Shown: positions 50,420 to 61,462 of the stretch, one piece after another
Position numbering within the stretch: the first letter of the stretch is position 1
How the letters are laid out: the number at the start of each line of letters is the position of its first letter
From: Oasisia sp. SBJ-2009
Taxonomy: Eukaryota > Annelida > Polychaeta > Sabellida > Siboglinidae
Direction: 5' to 3'
Length of the DNA: 64,000 nt
Assembly (NCBI GenBank): GCA_964017155.1
Contig: OZ024865.1
Span: 11,975,386-12,039,385, forward strand
Made by a program: the position numbers and the translations under genes
Notes under the pieces: model-generated
What the model saw: only the letters and a program-made list of their open reading frames with translations
What the model was told of the DNA's origin: nothing
Databases searched by the model: none

Positions 50420-52080
50420 ACAGTAACAATGCTAATTTCACTAGGTAACATTAATATGTCTATATGTTTGATGAAATTAAACAAACTAGCAAGTCGCACT
50501 CATGGTACGTAGGCCAAGTAATTGATCTACCACGATTATAAGACGGCTGTGACAATTCTTGACAAGTATGTGTTATGTCATCTAATCAACGCTATATTTA
50601 ACAATATTGTTCACCATAATATATAACATATCATTGTCACCGATGTTTAATACCATGTGAACGTGATAAAAAGGTAACGTGCATTCTTCAATGTATAAGT
50701 CTAAGACCATATGACAACAAGACGTAATACAGTAGGTTTTAATCATTAAAATTTAAACTAACTTGTAACACGGATAAAACAACAGTAATGATCTCCAATG
50801 TATACTATCCCACGACAAGTATACTGACAAAGTTCAGACGTTTTGTGTTCAAACCTGTCAAAGCAGCTTAAGGCAAAGTGCAAAACCTTACACGTCGAAA
50901 AAAGAAGACTCGTGTAATGCTGACTGAGGATAACGCACAATCAACACTGAATAGAACCGTCTACTTTCGTTGCATTTAACAGTAATTAGAACATAATGAA
51001 AACACAATAACTTAACATATGCAAGTATAATACACATCTGTCAAATATGCAACATTCATATCAAACGACAAGAAATTCATATAGTCAGCGCCAAGACAGA
51101 ACCTGGAGGCCTACACAGCGTGGTACAATGCCAGTTCAAATTAAAACTTATTTAGGTTTTCCTATTGTATAATTCTTGCCTTATCTGATGTGATGCAGCT
51201 GTATAAATGATAGAATGTTTTCCTCTACGAAGATTGGAAATGGTGAGGGATGTTACGGTTTCATTGGCATATTTTTGTTTTGTTTGAAAAACGTCCCGTC
51301 AGGTAATAACCGTGTTACAACGAAATAATCATGTGGTCATTGTAATCACTGGGTAAACCCACTGGCTGGTGTGACAGGCGGCATGATAAACTGAACGTAG
51401 CGCTACTGACAGCTCCTAACTTATGCAATGAAATTCAGTGGCGAATTTAGCGAAATACTAACCAGTCTACGGCAAATTTCTTCTGGCATGTTTGCGCAAC
51501 GAACAAATTTGTCGCGTTATTTCCAAAGGATTGTGACGCCACCGTCGGAGAAAAGATCGTTTCGTGCCAACTTAGAACTTGCAGCCGTGTTCCGAGCAGG
51601 CGACGGCACAACAACGTCACGTGATCGTGTTTGATCACGTGATCAATGTTTCGCACACACGTGGCCCGAAGTTTAGACGGAAGGCGATCGAATTGTAAAC
51701 AAAGGAGCGCCTTCAGTGCATTTTTTGGTGGGCATGGTTATCGACTCTAATTAATTAATGTAACACAAACTCAACCCGCTATTTAGGTGTACACTGTATA
51801 TATCAGGTCGTAGTTTATTCGTAATATACATTTATGTTTGTATTTTAGTTAAGGCTGGGACGTGAACATTAACAACAGTGACACCCTGGGCCTGGAATCT
51901 GGATTTGGTCCGACCCGGTCGATGTTAGCGACCTGTCAATAATAATATGCTGCATAACTCAAACCCAGTTTACACCACACTCTACATATTACAATAAAAT
52001 GTGGTTGTTGCAACACGATGCATGTATTACAATAATTTTACTGCTATTCAAACTATAAAAAAATTGACCAATAACCGATA
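50420..52080. other. Spacer between the repeat array and Orai
   Basis: AT-rich to about 51400, then a more balanced patch at 51400-51720 with overlapping short frames on both strands and the CACGTG sites. No gene recognised. Confidence 0.45.
51615..51646. promoter_or_regulatory. Two CACGTG E-boxes, one in a 16-bp palindrome
   Basis: GTCACGTGATC at about 51617-51627 is followed by the perfect palindrome TTGATCACGTGATCAA at 51631-51646. CACGTG is bound by USF/MYC/MITF-TFE-type bHLH-ZIP factors. The pair lies about 840 bp before the Orai start codon. Function is inferred only. Confidence 0.35.
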
Positions 52081-52481
52081 GCACGTCGGTCCAATTGATG
52101 TCAGGACACCTACGCATGTTTGGATGACGTCACGATTCCGCGCCGCGTTTCAATAAATCCGACTGCTCCAGTGTATTGTTGACATGATACAGCTGGTGTA
52201 ATATAATAATACATCCTCGAGTTGAATTTAATATGTAGTCCTTTACAAACAGTGTAAGCGTTGAGTAACCGGTAACGGTGATCGACGGTAACGGCAAGCT
52301 GACACGACCCTGGCCCGTCGTCTAATGGCCTCGTCTAGCCCTCGCCGCTCTTTCTAACTTCGAGACAGGAGAGCGCCGAAGCGCACAAATAACAACATTG
52401 ACAGCGGGCCAAAAGTTAGTTCCTGGGGGCATTTCCATTGTACCATTGTAGCGAAATAACCGCTGCCCATTGGTCAGTCTT
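52080..52481 (+). promoter_or_regulatory. Probable Orai promoter/5' UTR region with a perfect CRE
   Basis: A comparatively GC-rich stretch directly upstream of the Orai ATG. TGACGTCA, the full CREB/ATF palindrome, is at 52125-52132. The transcription start cannot be placed. No TATA box was obvious. Confidence 0.4.
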
Positions 52482-52646
52482 ATGGATCGCAGCAGTAGTT
52501 ACTCGCAATGGTTAGCTGAATCTTACGTGCACAAAATGGTCAGCCAACATTCACGACACGCCGCGTCCTGGCGACGACTTCAACTCGCCCAGGCGAAATT
52601 GAAGGCTTCCAGTCGAACGTCCGCACTGCTCTCAGGCTTTGCAATG
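52482..52646 (+). CDS. Orai: Orai exon 1, N-terminus and first half of TM1
   Basis: 55 codons from ATG, phase 0 out. An in-frame TAG at 52449-52451 precedes this first ATG. It encodes [20 protein letters not shown] then LLSGFAM, nearly identical to human ORAI1 at the pore entrance. The donor GTAAGT directly follows the ATG of FAM. Confidence 0.96.
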
Positions 52647-55600
52647 GTAAGTGGCCCCGAGTTTAGCCCAGCTAAGACGGAAGGGAGGTCGTGTTTCTTC
52701 CTGTCACTTTGTATTACACAAGTTAAGACGCCATGGGATTAAGAAAGACCACAACACGATACACTGCAATTATTAGTTACAATTTATTACAACATAGCTT
52801 GGACATATGTTTTTTGTGTGATAACTGATAATGCTAGCTGTCTTTTTAACTTTACATAGTGATAGTATGGGTTTGTTATACATGATATTAAGACGTAGTC
52901 TCATGTCTGACAATATGTAACATGACATAAGTTAAAGCAGCTGTGACCAGCCTTAGACAGACGTAGACTGAAACCCAATTCCATGACCCTTAAATTCTTA
53001 ATGGCCTTGGCCCTTGCGCAGGCGTTGGCTTAATGCCTGTGATACGTACGATACTATTAGTCTATACTACGTGTCCTTTTGATATAGTGTACAATTAACC
53101 GTAACACTTTGACATATAGGGGCGTACTGATCAAAATGATTAGCAATCATTTGTGGTGGACAGTTTAAGTTTAGGTTACAAAGTTCTGACTAGTGAATAG
53201 TACACTTAGTGGATGGTATACTTTTAAGATGACATAACAAAGTTGATTGAAATGTAAGTATTATAAAACTGACAGTTTTGCCCGGTCTGGCGATGCCCAT
53301 TGTTGAGGGAACTTATTTAAATTTGATCAGTTATACAGCTAAGCTACAATATCTTTAGTGAACTGGACATCAAGAAAATTATTTTCTTGTCACCTTGCTG
53401 TAAATATCTATGTGGATTTGACTGTAGGTGGCCATGGTGGAAGTCCAGCTTGACCACGGCATGTCGGAGGGCTGGCTCATAGCCTTCAGCATTTGTACCA
53501 CCCTGGTCATTGTGATTCACCTTCTCGCACTCATGGTCAGCACCTGTATACTGCCCAATGTGGAGGCGCTCAGTAACACTGGACACAGGTGGGTCAAGGT
53601 CAACAGGAGCGTGACTGAGTGTGAAAAATAGTCACACAGAAAAAGTCACACGAAAAAGTCACGCAAAAAAGTCACAAGTTTAAATAAATTTTGTGAACTT
53701 GCAGTGGTTGTAATTAATGGGATGACATCTCCTGGATTGACTCGTTGATGTTGGGCCTTGTTTCCAGAACTTGCGAGATGCTTTTTTGCCTGAAAATGCA
53801 TGTTATAATACTTATATAATTAATTTTTAATGTTTTTTTAAATACAAATTTATTTTATTGTTTAAACCTGGCATTTCAATGTGCTGTGAATTAGTGTCAA
53901 GAAGTACCAAATTATTGTATTGTTACGTGTACAACTGAAAAAGAACAGTATCTAAATGCATAAATGATCAAATATTATAATTATCAGTCAGACCATTCCA
54001 ACCATTTTTTCCACTTTCTGCAGGACGCTGCAGTTAAAGTGTTATCAACAGTAAGTTATAGGACCCTCAATTCCATTTTGCCTGTCTCGTTTCAGATTCA
54101 TTTTGCAATAAATTTGAGCCTTCTAATGCCCTCTATGTTATGGCTGTGTATGACATGCCAACTCAGGTATGCAAATTCAGTAGTTTGTTTCGGTGAAATA
54201 ACCATACAAGTTATTTTTCACCATGTCTACTGGGTTTTCATTCTTCAAAAAGTAATTATATTTTCACACATTTTCAAGTTATCTAGTGTGACAGTGAAAC
54301 TTCTGAATTATTTCAATAGAAAATGTGCACTTGTAATACAAGCATATGTAGGGAGATTGTCTGATCCATAATCATCTCATTAAACTCAGATTGTTCATTT
54401 GTTTTAACTGTAAAATCATGTCATAGTACTTAGTAAACACATGTATTCTTATGTTCTGAATGTACAGATATGCTTCAAATAAAATAGAAACAACTTATCA
54501 ATTCAATATTGCAGTCAGCTGTCTCTCAAATCCTAGAATACTGACAGTATTCTAGGATTTGAGAGACAATTCATGAAATATCATAACTCAACATGGGCAT
54601 AATTGTGCTCAACTCCCCGGTATGTCAGTATTTCCACTGAGTAAAATTATGGGTGAGGAGGTAGCATGGGCTGAACAAGAACCGATGGCATGATGTGACA
54701 CTGTGGATCTGGAGGCATGGCTACCCAGAATTATTTTAGAAACTACCCTCAAAGTGGTACATTCTGAAGGGTGTTCTAAGCTATTCCCTGGGATATAGAG
54801 GGGAAACAAATGCATAACTACAAGGTAGCAGTGTGTATATACATGTGTATAGCAAGAAATAGTGATGAGGTGGCAATTTTGGTATATTTTAAGCGAGGTG
54901 GCTTAGAAAAACAGCGACGTGACCCACCTCACTCATCATATATCAGGGGAAACCCTGCTTTGTAATGGATACACCAATCTGGATAAAATTTGGATGTGAG
55001 GTTACACTGCCAGAAATAGGCCTCTGCCATGTAAACAGTGTGATTTCAACAAAGACAAACTGTTAATTAAAACACTTTTGTGTGGTCAGCATATTATAGT
55101 TATGTAAAATGTAATATTTACACTGTCTGGCATGATTTTACAATGAAAACAATTGGGCTGATTATGTGGAAGTTTGCAAAATATGTTACTATTATAAACA
55201 TTCACAATATCAAAGGGAATTGTGGCTATGATCTACAGATCAAAGTATTTAAATTGTAACACATCTCTAAGCACATCATGGTGGCTGTATGCAATCAGCA
55301 GATATATTATAGTATTCCTGTTAAGAACATGATGATGATAATAATAATAATACATAAACCATGTAGGGAACAGACATTTCCAACTGCACATTTGTCACGG
55401 TATTTGAATTTTGCGCACTCTTCAGATTGGAGCATCAGTGAACCTGAGAAGTGATGGGCTAAATCTGTTGAGAGAGTTTGTTTTAAATGGAGGCAATCTG
55501 GTCACTTTCATTGTTTAATCTTGTTATACAGTCTATATAATATATATATATTTATACAGTATTTATATATATTATGCACTGGGCATGTGTATTTTAGTTT

Positions 55601-58600
55601 ATGCTCCGATAAACTGACACTTAAATTACATTAAAATTAATATTAAGATATTATTGACATGATCTTTATATAAACCAGGTCTGAGGTCAGTTATATAACA
55701 CATCGCAGGGTAATTTATTACTATTATTTAGTTTCTGTCATATTGCTGTTGCTATTACATGTCGATTCTGTTAATTGTTTTTATTACATTTGAAGTAATT
55801 ACAATTACATTTTCCATAAGAACTATATAGTACATGACATTGAATAAATGTGTATCACAAAAATTACTTTTATTTTTTACAAAAATATACAGCCTAACAC
55901 TGTTTAAGGTGGACATCTTTTTCATTTAATATAGAAATGAATGCAAAAAGTAGAGACACAGACACTTAACTTAGGGGATTATATAAAACAAGTGTAATTA
56001 AACCATGACATTTTACTGCTGCTAGACTGACAGTTAATTATTGACACAAGTATAGATGCTTACGGACGTCTTTCACACTTTGGTTGCCTAGTAGTGGGCA
56101 GGCAGTAACTAAGTCCACCTCCGTGTGTGAACAATATACTGGACTAGATGTGGGCAGATGATAATAACATATGACAAAACTAGTGGAATGGTCTTTTCTT
56201 GTAAATAATAAAATTATACTACAAATAAGTGCAATTTAAACTGGACTAGACGGTCAAGGCCAGTAATGTAAATGGGCCAGTTACTGAATTAGTGTTACGT
56301 TGCTTCATATTAATTAATTAATTAATTAATTTTAGTAATATTGTGTTGTGCTCTTGTTAAACCTATTACTTCAGCTTCCTTTTTCAATCTTTATAGTTAC
56401 CAAATTACATAATTATTATCATTTATATACTAGGTTAAAATGGGGTCACCCAAGGCCTAGTATAAACTGGATATATGTCACAATATGCTGACTGTCCAAA
56501 TGTAAGTACGTAAGTGATTTCCAACAACTTAATTCAAGAGGTATGCATGTCATCATTTCATAGATACAATTTTCAACATGCAAATAAAAAAGTGTTCATA
56601 ATTTTTGGAATGAACAGAAGGCAAATATGTATTGTTTACAGCCAGTATAGTTGCCATGTGTACATATACAGTATAAATGCAAAATACAATAACTACACTT
56701 CAAACCTGTGTTTTAGTAAAGTTGAATTAAATATTTACATAAGACAGAAACCGCTGTACATACTGTCACCCAAATTCACAAATAACAAGCTTGGCTAATT
56801 CCGAGAAAATCTCCACTCCAACTCCAGTATACACAATTATTTCTTGCCAAAAATTATTAAATTGTTAATCACTGATTTTGTTGTCATCATTTTTATTTGT
56901 CACTGTTATAACCAGTATCAAGGCCTGCTACATTCCTTATTATTATAAGACTCTAACTAATGCCCGCATGATCTATTTTGTCTATATACAGTCTCGGTCT
57001 ATTGGTTAAACACTTAATATGTGGTGGGCTGTCTGTCTGTGTGTCAACTAGTTTTGTTTAGGTTATTTATTTAAGTTAATTTGTTAAAGCCTGCCATAAT
57101 TTATGTTGAATACATCCGTTTTAAGCTATGATTGTCATCAGACCTAAGGCCACATCTTCGAATATGTCATTGCACTGCCAAGTAAACTTACAAGAACATT
57201 ATTTAAATAACAAATTAAAACATAGTTTTCATTATTAGTATAATAGAATAGTTTTGGTTTCTACTGTGTAACATGATGTTATATGAAAAAATTATCAGAT
57301 TGCCTCCTTTTAAGAATTGAATGTTTAACTATTATTAGTGTTATTGTTGTGTTAAGAATTGTTAAATAATTATTCGAAATGGTATACGTGTTAGCTATGT
57401 GAAGTTTGTTGAATGCTATATAATGTGCAGTAAATGTATTCAAGTTTTTTACTGTTGCTATGACATTTGTTGTGCCTCTTACTATATCATGTTGACTACT
57501 AGAAGGTTTGCTAAGTCATGTGATAACTACTACAATGTTTGCTATGTTACATGGTATGTTGTGGGTTTAATATTTACTTGTGTTCTATTGCTTGTGGAAT
57601 TTATTATGTGTGCCATGGCATATTTACTGAGCCGGTATAATGTCAGTCAGGCTGACTGTCACATCCTGATTAACCAGGAATCTAACTAGACCAGTGTCTG
57701 ACACAAGTGTTGCACTTATCAGCCTTTACAACAGCCCACTATGTAAAGCCAATAATTTAGTTATTTATCAAGTTTATCTGTTTTAACCTTTTGAGTGTCT
57801 GAGGGCTTCAAATCAGGACTAGAAATGGGTTTACATAATGAATCATATAATAAAAATGACACGCCATAATTATATAAATGTATACATTTTCTGAATCAGA
57901 ATGGAATTATTTGTATACTGGGATGTAAATCATTGTTTTGTGGCTAATATAAACAAGTTACAATATCATTTACATTTGTAAAAAAACTAAGATGGCTGAA
58001 AAAATATATAACAATTTGTTTTTTTATTTTATGATTCCTGCACAATTATAAGCAACAATCCTGTAAATTATTATAGCATGCTAAGACAAGGTATATATTT
58101 CAAGTAAAACAACAGTTATATTCATTTTGACATGTAACGATCATTGTATACACTAGTACAAAACCCCAAAAATTTTGGGTTCAGGCTCTATGAGGTTAAT
58201 AAATAATACTGTCAAAATTTCCACCACAACTGACTAGCAGTTTGTGAAGTATACATTTTATAAATAACTTTTTGGGGTGTCTATTCATGGGCTCGTTTCC
58301 AGCTCTCATGCTGTAAGCAAACTATGATTCAATGACAATAGCGTCTCCTGATAGGGTCGTTTGATAAGGATTCTGAATACACCATTGCCGTTGCCTAGTG
58401 AACTGAGCTAACATTACACCTAGTGCACAAACATAAACACTGTATTCATAAAACTCCATTGTGTGAATGTATTGGTGTTTTTCACTGCAATGTATGCCGT
58501 AACTGCAAACCATGAAATTACTGTTGTCGTGTTCTGGTTATTCGTGTAAAGGAGGATAACACATATTTTCAAACATACATAAAAATGGTAAACATCTGCA

Positions 58601-60910
58601 AAGTGGCATTGTTTTCTTATAAAAAAGGCTATGCAGGCTTGAGTTACTTGAGTGCATGTTCAGATGTTTTACAAATGGGCTTAATGCTTATTTTAAATGA
58701 TTTTTTTCATTTAAAATATATATGATTCAGCATGTGTCAACATATGGTACTAATAATTGAAGCAGTAAAGAATCGAAAACTAGTCCCGCTGAAATAACCA
58801 TCATGTTATTTATTTACCCTACAATCAGTCCTGGTGTTGACCTTAATACATTCCTTCATTAATTTGTAACCATTTCAGAACAACATACTTTACATGATTT
58901 CATATAAACATTAGTATTACAAATACTTAAACAATCACTAGTTATCGTAACACCCTAAGAAATATGAATGAATGAAAGTTTATTCAACAACAACATCATA
59001 AAAATAGTACAACATATTATGGGAAAGATAATACAATTTCATGATTGTTGAGTTGCTGCTGCTGTTGAAGGGACATAGCAGAAGTCATGTGACTTGCAAA
59101 GTTGTAAGGCACTGTGCCCTTTTCAAACTCAAACACATAGTAACTGTAGTAAAGGTATATAAGCATAGGCATTCACTGAATGCTATGAGTACCATAACAA
59201 TGTTTTAGTTAGACCATAAATAACCAGATTGTGAGTTTTTAATCCATAATGTGATTGTCTCTCTGTAGCTTGACCGACATGAATGACTTTGGTGAAGACT
59301 CGTTGCATGATCGCATGCACTGCTACATTGAACTGGCGTGGATCTGTTCGACTGGCCTTGGCATTCTATTATTCCTCGTACAGGTTAGTATGTCTCTCTC
59401 ATTCCTGGTTGGTGTAACTCAACTATGGGCCATTGTAATCATTGTAAAAATATAAACAAGACAGTTAAAAATGTTTTGATGTCGCAGAGTAGTTGAAACA
59501 TTTAGTACTTATTTAATATTCGCACTTTCACGTTGCAGACGTGATTAACTAAATCATGTCTGTTTCGCCTGTGCAATTCTATGTCACGAGTCACGAGTAC
59601 TATGGTGAGTAAAATAAGTAAGTAAATAAATTTAAAAAATACATAAGGGACTAGCCAATTAAATAAGTTAATTATAAAAATTATTAAAAAAGAAAATTAG
59701 ATAATGTCCAATATATGTTCAAAACGTTGTTAAATCCATAGCTAAAAAGATAACATAAAATATATGAAAAGTATATACACTGTAGTTAATGTCACCGAAT
59801 TCTCGTTTAGTGGTAATGCAAATAATTACACAATGCCACCAGTTTCTGGTAACCACAACATGTAAGAATAGTTGGTTAAATTAACAGAACATGCGGTTTG
59901 ATGGAAATGTAATACAAAAATTAATACAGACAGTTGTATATAAACGCCCTGTAACGGTAGTGTCACTGAAAGAGACAATTCTAAGTATGAGTGAGGCTGT
60001 GACTATGAGTAAATGTCACGTATTTGTCACAATTCGCGTCTCATCCGGCGTTGATTAAAATATAATTTTGTGTTGGTGATAATTGCCGCTAATGTGCGCC
60101 ACTTTACGAGATTGTGTTCAGCCATAGCAACAGAGCAACTATCACTGCCTTACGTACAGTTCTACAAAGCATTTCTGCAACCTTTGTGTAAATGGTACTG
60201 ATAGTTATCGTTTAGTCCTTGGTTTGTCCGCAGGGGCGGTCTTTCCAAACTTATGTATTGGCGTATATTATGTTTACTTACTGTTTTATTCAGACTCTCC
60301 ACAACATACGATTTCCCACGCACACTTTGGGGGGTGGTAGGAATACATAGAAATATAATACCCTCCTTTAATGGCACGGCTTTGCGTGTAGATTATTTTT
60401 TATTGTGCGTGGGGTGTTAATTAGAAGACTAAAATAACTGCCAAGGTGTTTGTCGGCCTCGGTTATTCATTTCTGTTTGTGATAATTACACGTGTTTGAA
60501 CATAATCCTTTTTTTAAGTATAAAAGTGCACCTATGACGTAGTATTATACATTCATATACTACTCATTGCCGTCATGGCTGCATCCCACGTTGCGTTTTA
60601 AAAATGGCTGCCTTCAACATCTGTTTACCTTCGCTTTAGCCTCACCGTGGAAATTATGACATCGTTTAATCACCAGGTGGCGATATTGGCATGGGTCCGC
60701 TTCGGGTTGTACACCAGGAACGCGGCGATCGCGTCCACGGCCATCATCCTGCCGGCCATCTGCGTGTTCATCGCCTTCGGAATCACGTTCTACCGTCGCA
60801 TCATCTCGCACAAGTACGAACAGTCGACGCGAAACATCGAGGAACTCGAGGCGATCGCGAGTGACCTCGACAACGGAACCACGTTGCGAGGGGGTGTACA
60901 CATCGCGTGA
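52482..60910 (+). CDS. Orai: Orai calcium release-activated calcium channel subunit (whole gene, 4 coding exons)
   Basis: Gene-level entry; exons follow. Orai subunits form the plasma-membrane hexameric pore of store-operated calcium entry, opened by STIM when ER calcium falls (family knowledge). Seen here: four exons join in phase into 675 nt (224 aa), compact compared with human ORAI1 (301 aa) because the N-terminus and the TM3-TM4 loop are short. TM1 carries R45 (human R91) and E60 (human E106, the selectivity filter). The pre-TM1 AKLKASSR segment is intact. TM2 keeps the conserved His and STCILPN. TM4 keeps IASTAIILP (human P245), followed by a C-terminal coiled-coil-like helix that could bind STIM. 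Oddity: Q147 replaces human E190 in TM3. Confidence 0.97.
53428..53588 (+). CDS. Orai: Orai exon 2, selectivity filter and TM2
   Basis: 161 nt, phase 0 in and phase 2 out. It encodes VAMVEVQLD (filter Glu E60), then TM2 ([34 protein letters not shown]). The acceptor is TTTGACTGTAG and the donor GTGGGT. The extracellular TM1-TM2 loop is short. Confidence 0.97.
54520..54568. repeat. 49-bp perfect palindrome (24-bp arms, 1-nt centre)
   Basis: TGTCTCTCAAATCCTAGAAT then ACTG, a single A, and the exact complement back. It lies in Orai intron 2, about 60 bp from a dispersed repeat copy. Confidence 0.95.
54632..54955 (-). repeat. Dispersed repeat, copy 2
   Basis: Reverse-orientation copy of 12787-13110, carrying the complement of the same blocks, in Orai intron 2. 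The copies are clearly diverged with small indels. Confidence 0.85.
58965..59010 (-). mobile_element. Possible LINE 3' tail in Orai intron 2
   Basis: On the minus strand GTTGTTGTTGAATAAACTTT is followed by (CATT)n, typical of a retroelement 3' end. No coding part. Confidence 0.3.
59269..59383 (+). CDS. Orai: Orai exon 3, loop and TM3
   Basis: 115 nt, completing the Ser split from exon 2 and ending phase 0. It encodes [20 protein letters not shown] then [14 protein letters not shown] and the TM3 Gly (human G183) are conserved. The last codon CAG (Q147) sits at human Glu190. The donor is GTTAGT. Confidence 0.96.
60677..60910 (+). CDS. Orai: Orai exon 4, end of TM3, TM4, C-terminal helix
   Basis: 234 nt including TGA. 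It encodes [40 protein letters not shown] and the tail [20 protein letters not shown]. The Pro in TM4 and SHK before the tail match human ORAI1. Ile/Leu at the positions of L273/L276 keep the hydrophobic STIM-binding face. The exon is GC-rich relative to its flanks. The final codons and stop are duplicated downstream. Confidence 0.97.
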   Translation: MAILAWVRFGLYTRNAAIASTAIILPAICVFIAFGITFYRRIISHKYEQSTRNIEELEAIASDLDNGTTLRGGVHIA

Positions 60911-61034
60911 ACAACGTTACTGTCTCGTGTACATAGAACACTGTAAATGACATACGCAATGGAACCACGTTGCGACTGGGTGGGCACATTGCGTGAACAA
61001 CGTTACTGTCTCGTGTATATAGAACACTGTAAAT
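60875..61034 (+). repeat. 86-bp direct duplication across the Orai stop codon
   Basis: The block starting GGAACCACGTTGCGA at 60875 recurs at 60961 (period 86). It covers the last Orai codons, the stop and the start of the 3' UTR (shared GTGAACAACGTTACTGTCTC). The second copy lies after the functional stop and has point differences. Confidence 0.9.
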
Positions 61035-61042
61035 GTTACTTG

Positions 61043-61462
61043 GGCACTTATGCAGAAGTCGGACCCACCTCGATTTTCCCATTATTACTATATATATGCC
61101 TATATTGGATACCTTACACAAACTCTAATCCTAGATATGATCAATCAGCATACCCAGGTATATTTATGTTTCACAAATATTGCATTTTGAGACCGAAATA
61201 GCGCTCCGATTTGTGCCAGTCGCAAGCGCAGCGGTGCATGTGTTATTGCGCCGTGCACATGGAATGAGCGATAAACAGTTTATTTATGCCGACCCCGCTG
61301 TCTTTTCGACCACAAAAATCTGCTAAGTCAAGCGGTTTATAAAACACAACTATGCACAAGATGGTGCTAAATGAGTGAATTATCAAAATCAATTATCAAA
61401 TGTTGGCAAAGATACAGTTATAATGGCACAATTGAGGTGGGTCCGACTTCTGCATAAGTGCC
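61043..61462. mobile_element. MITE, 420 bp, 29-bp perfect TIRs, 8-bp target site duplication
   Basis: Perfect 29-bp inverted termini at 61043-61071 and 61434-61462 begin GGCACTTATGCAGAAGTCGG. Identical GTTACTTG octamers flank both ends (61035-61042 and 61463-61470). There is no transposase frame inside. An 8-bp duplication is typical of hAT- or P-type DNA transposons. The termini do not let me choose a superfamily. It sits about 130 bp downstream of the Orai stop, probably in the 3' UTR or just after it. Confidence 0.93.

Larger units (their letters stand above)
53589..59268 (+). other. Orai intron 2 (5.7 kb)
   Basis: Bounded by GTGGGT and CTCTGTAG. AT-rich, with the palindrome, one dispersed repeat copy, an (ATTA)n run near 56310 and a possible LINE tail near 58965. 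No exon recognised inside. Confidence 0.85.
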
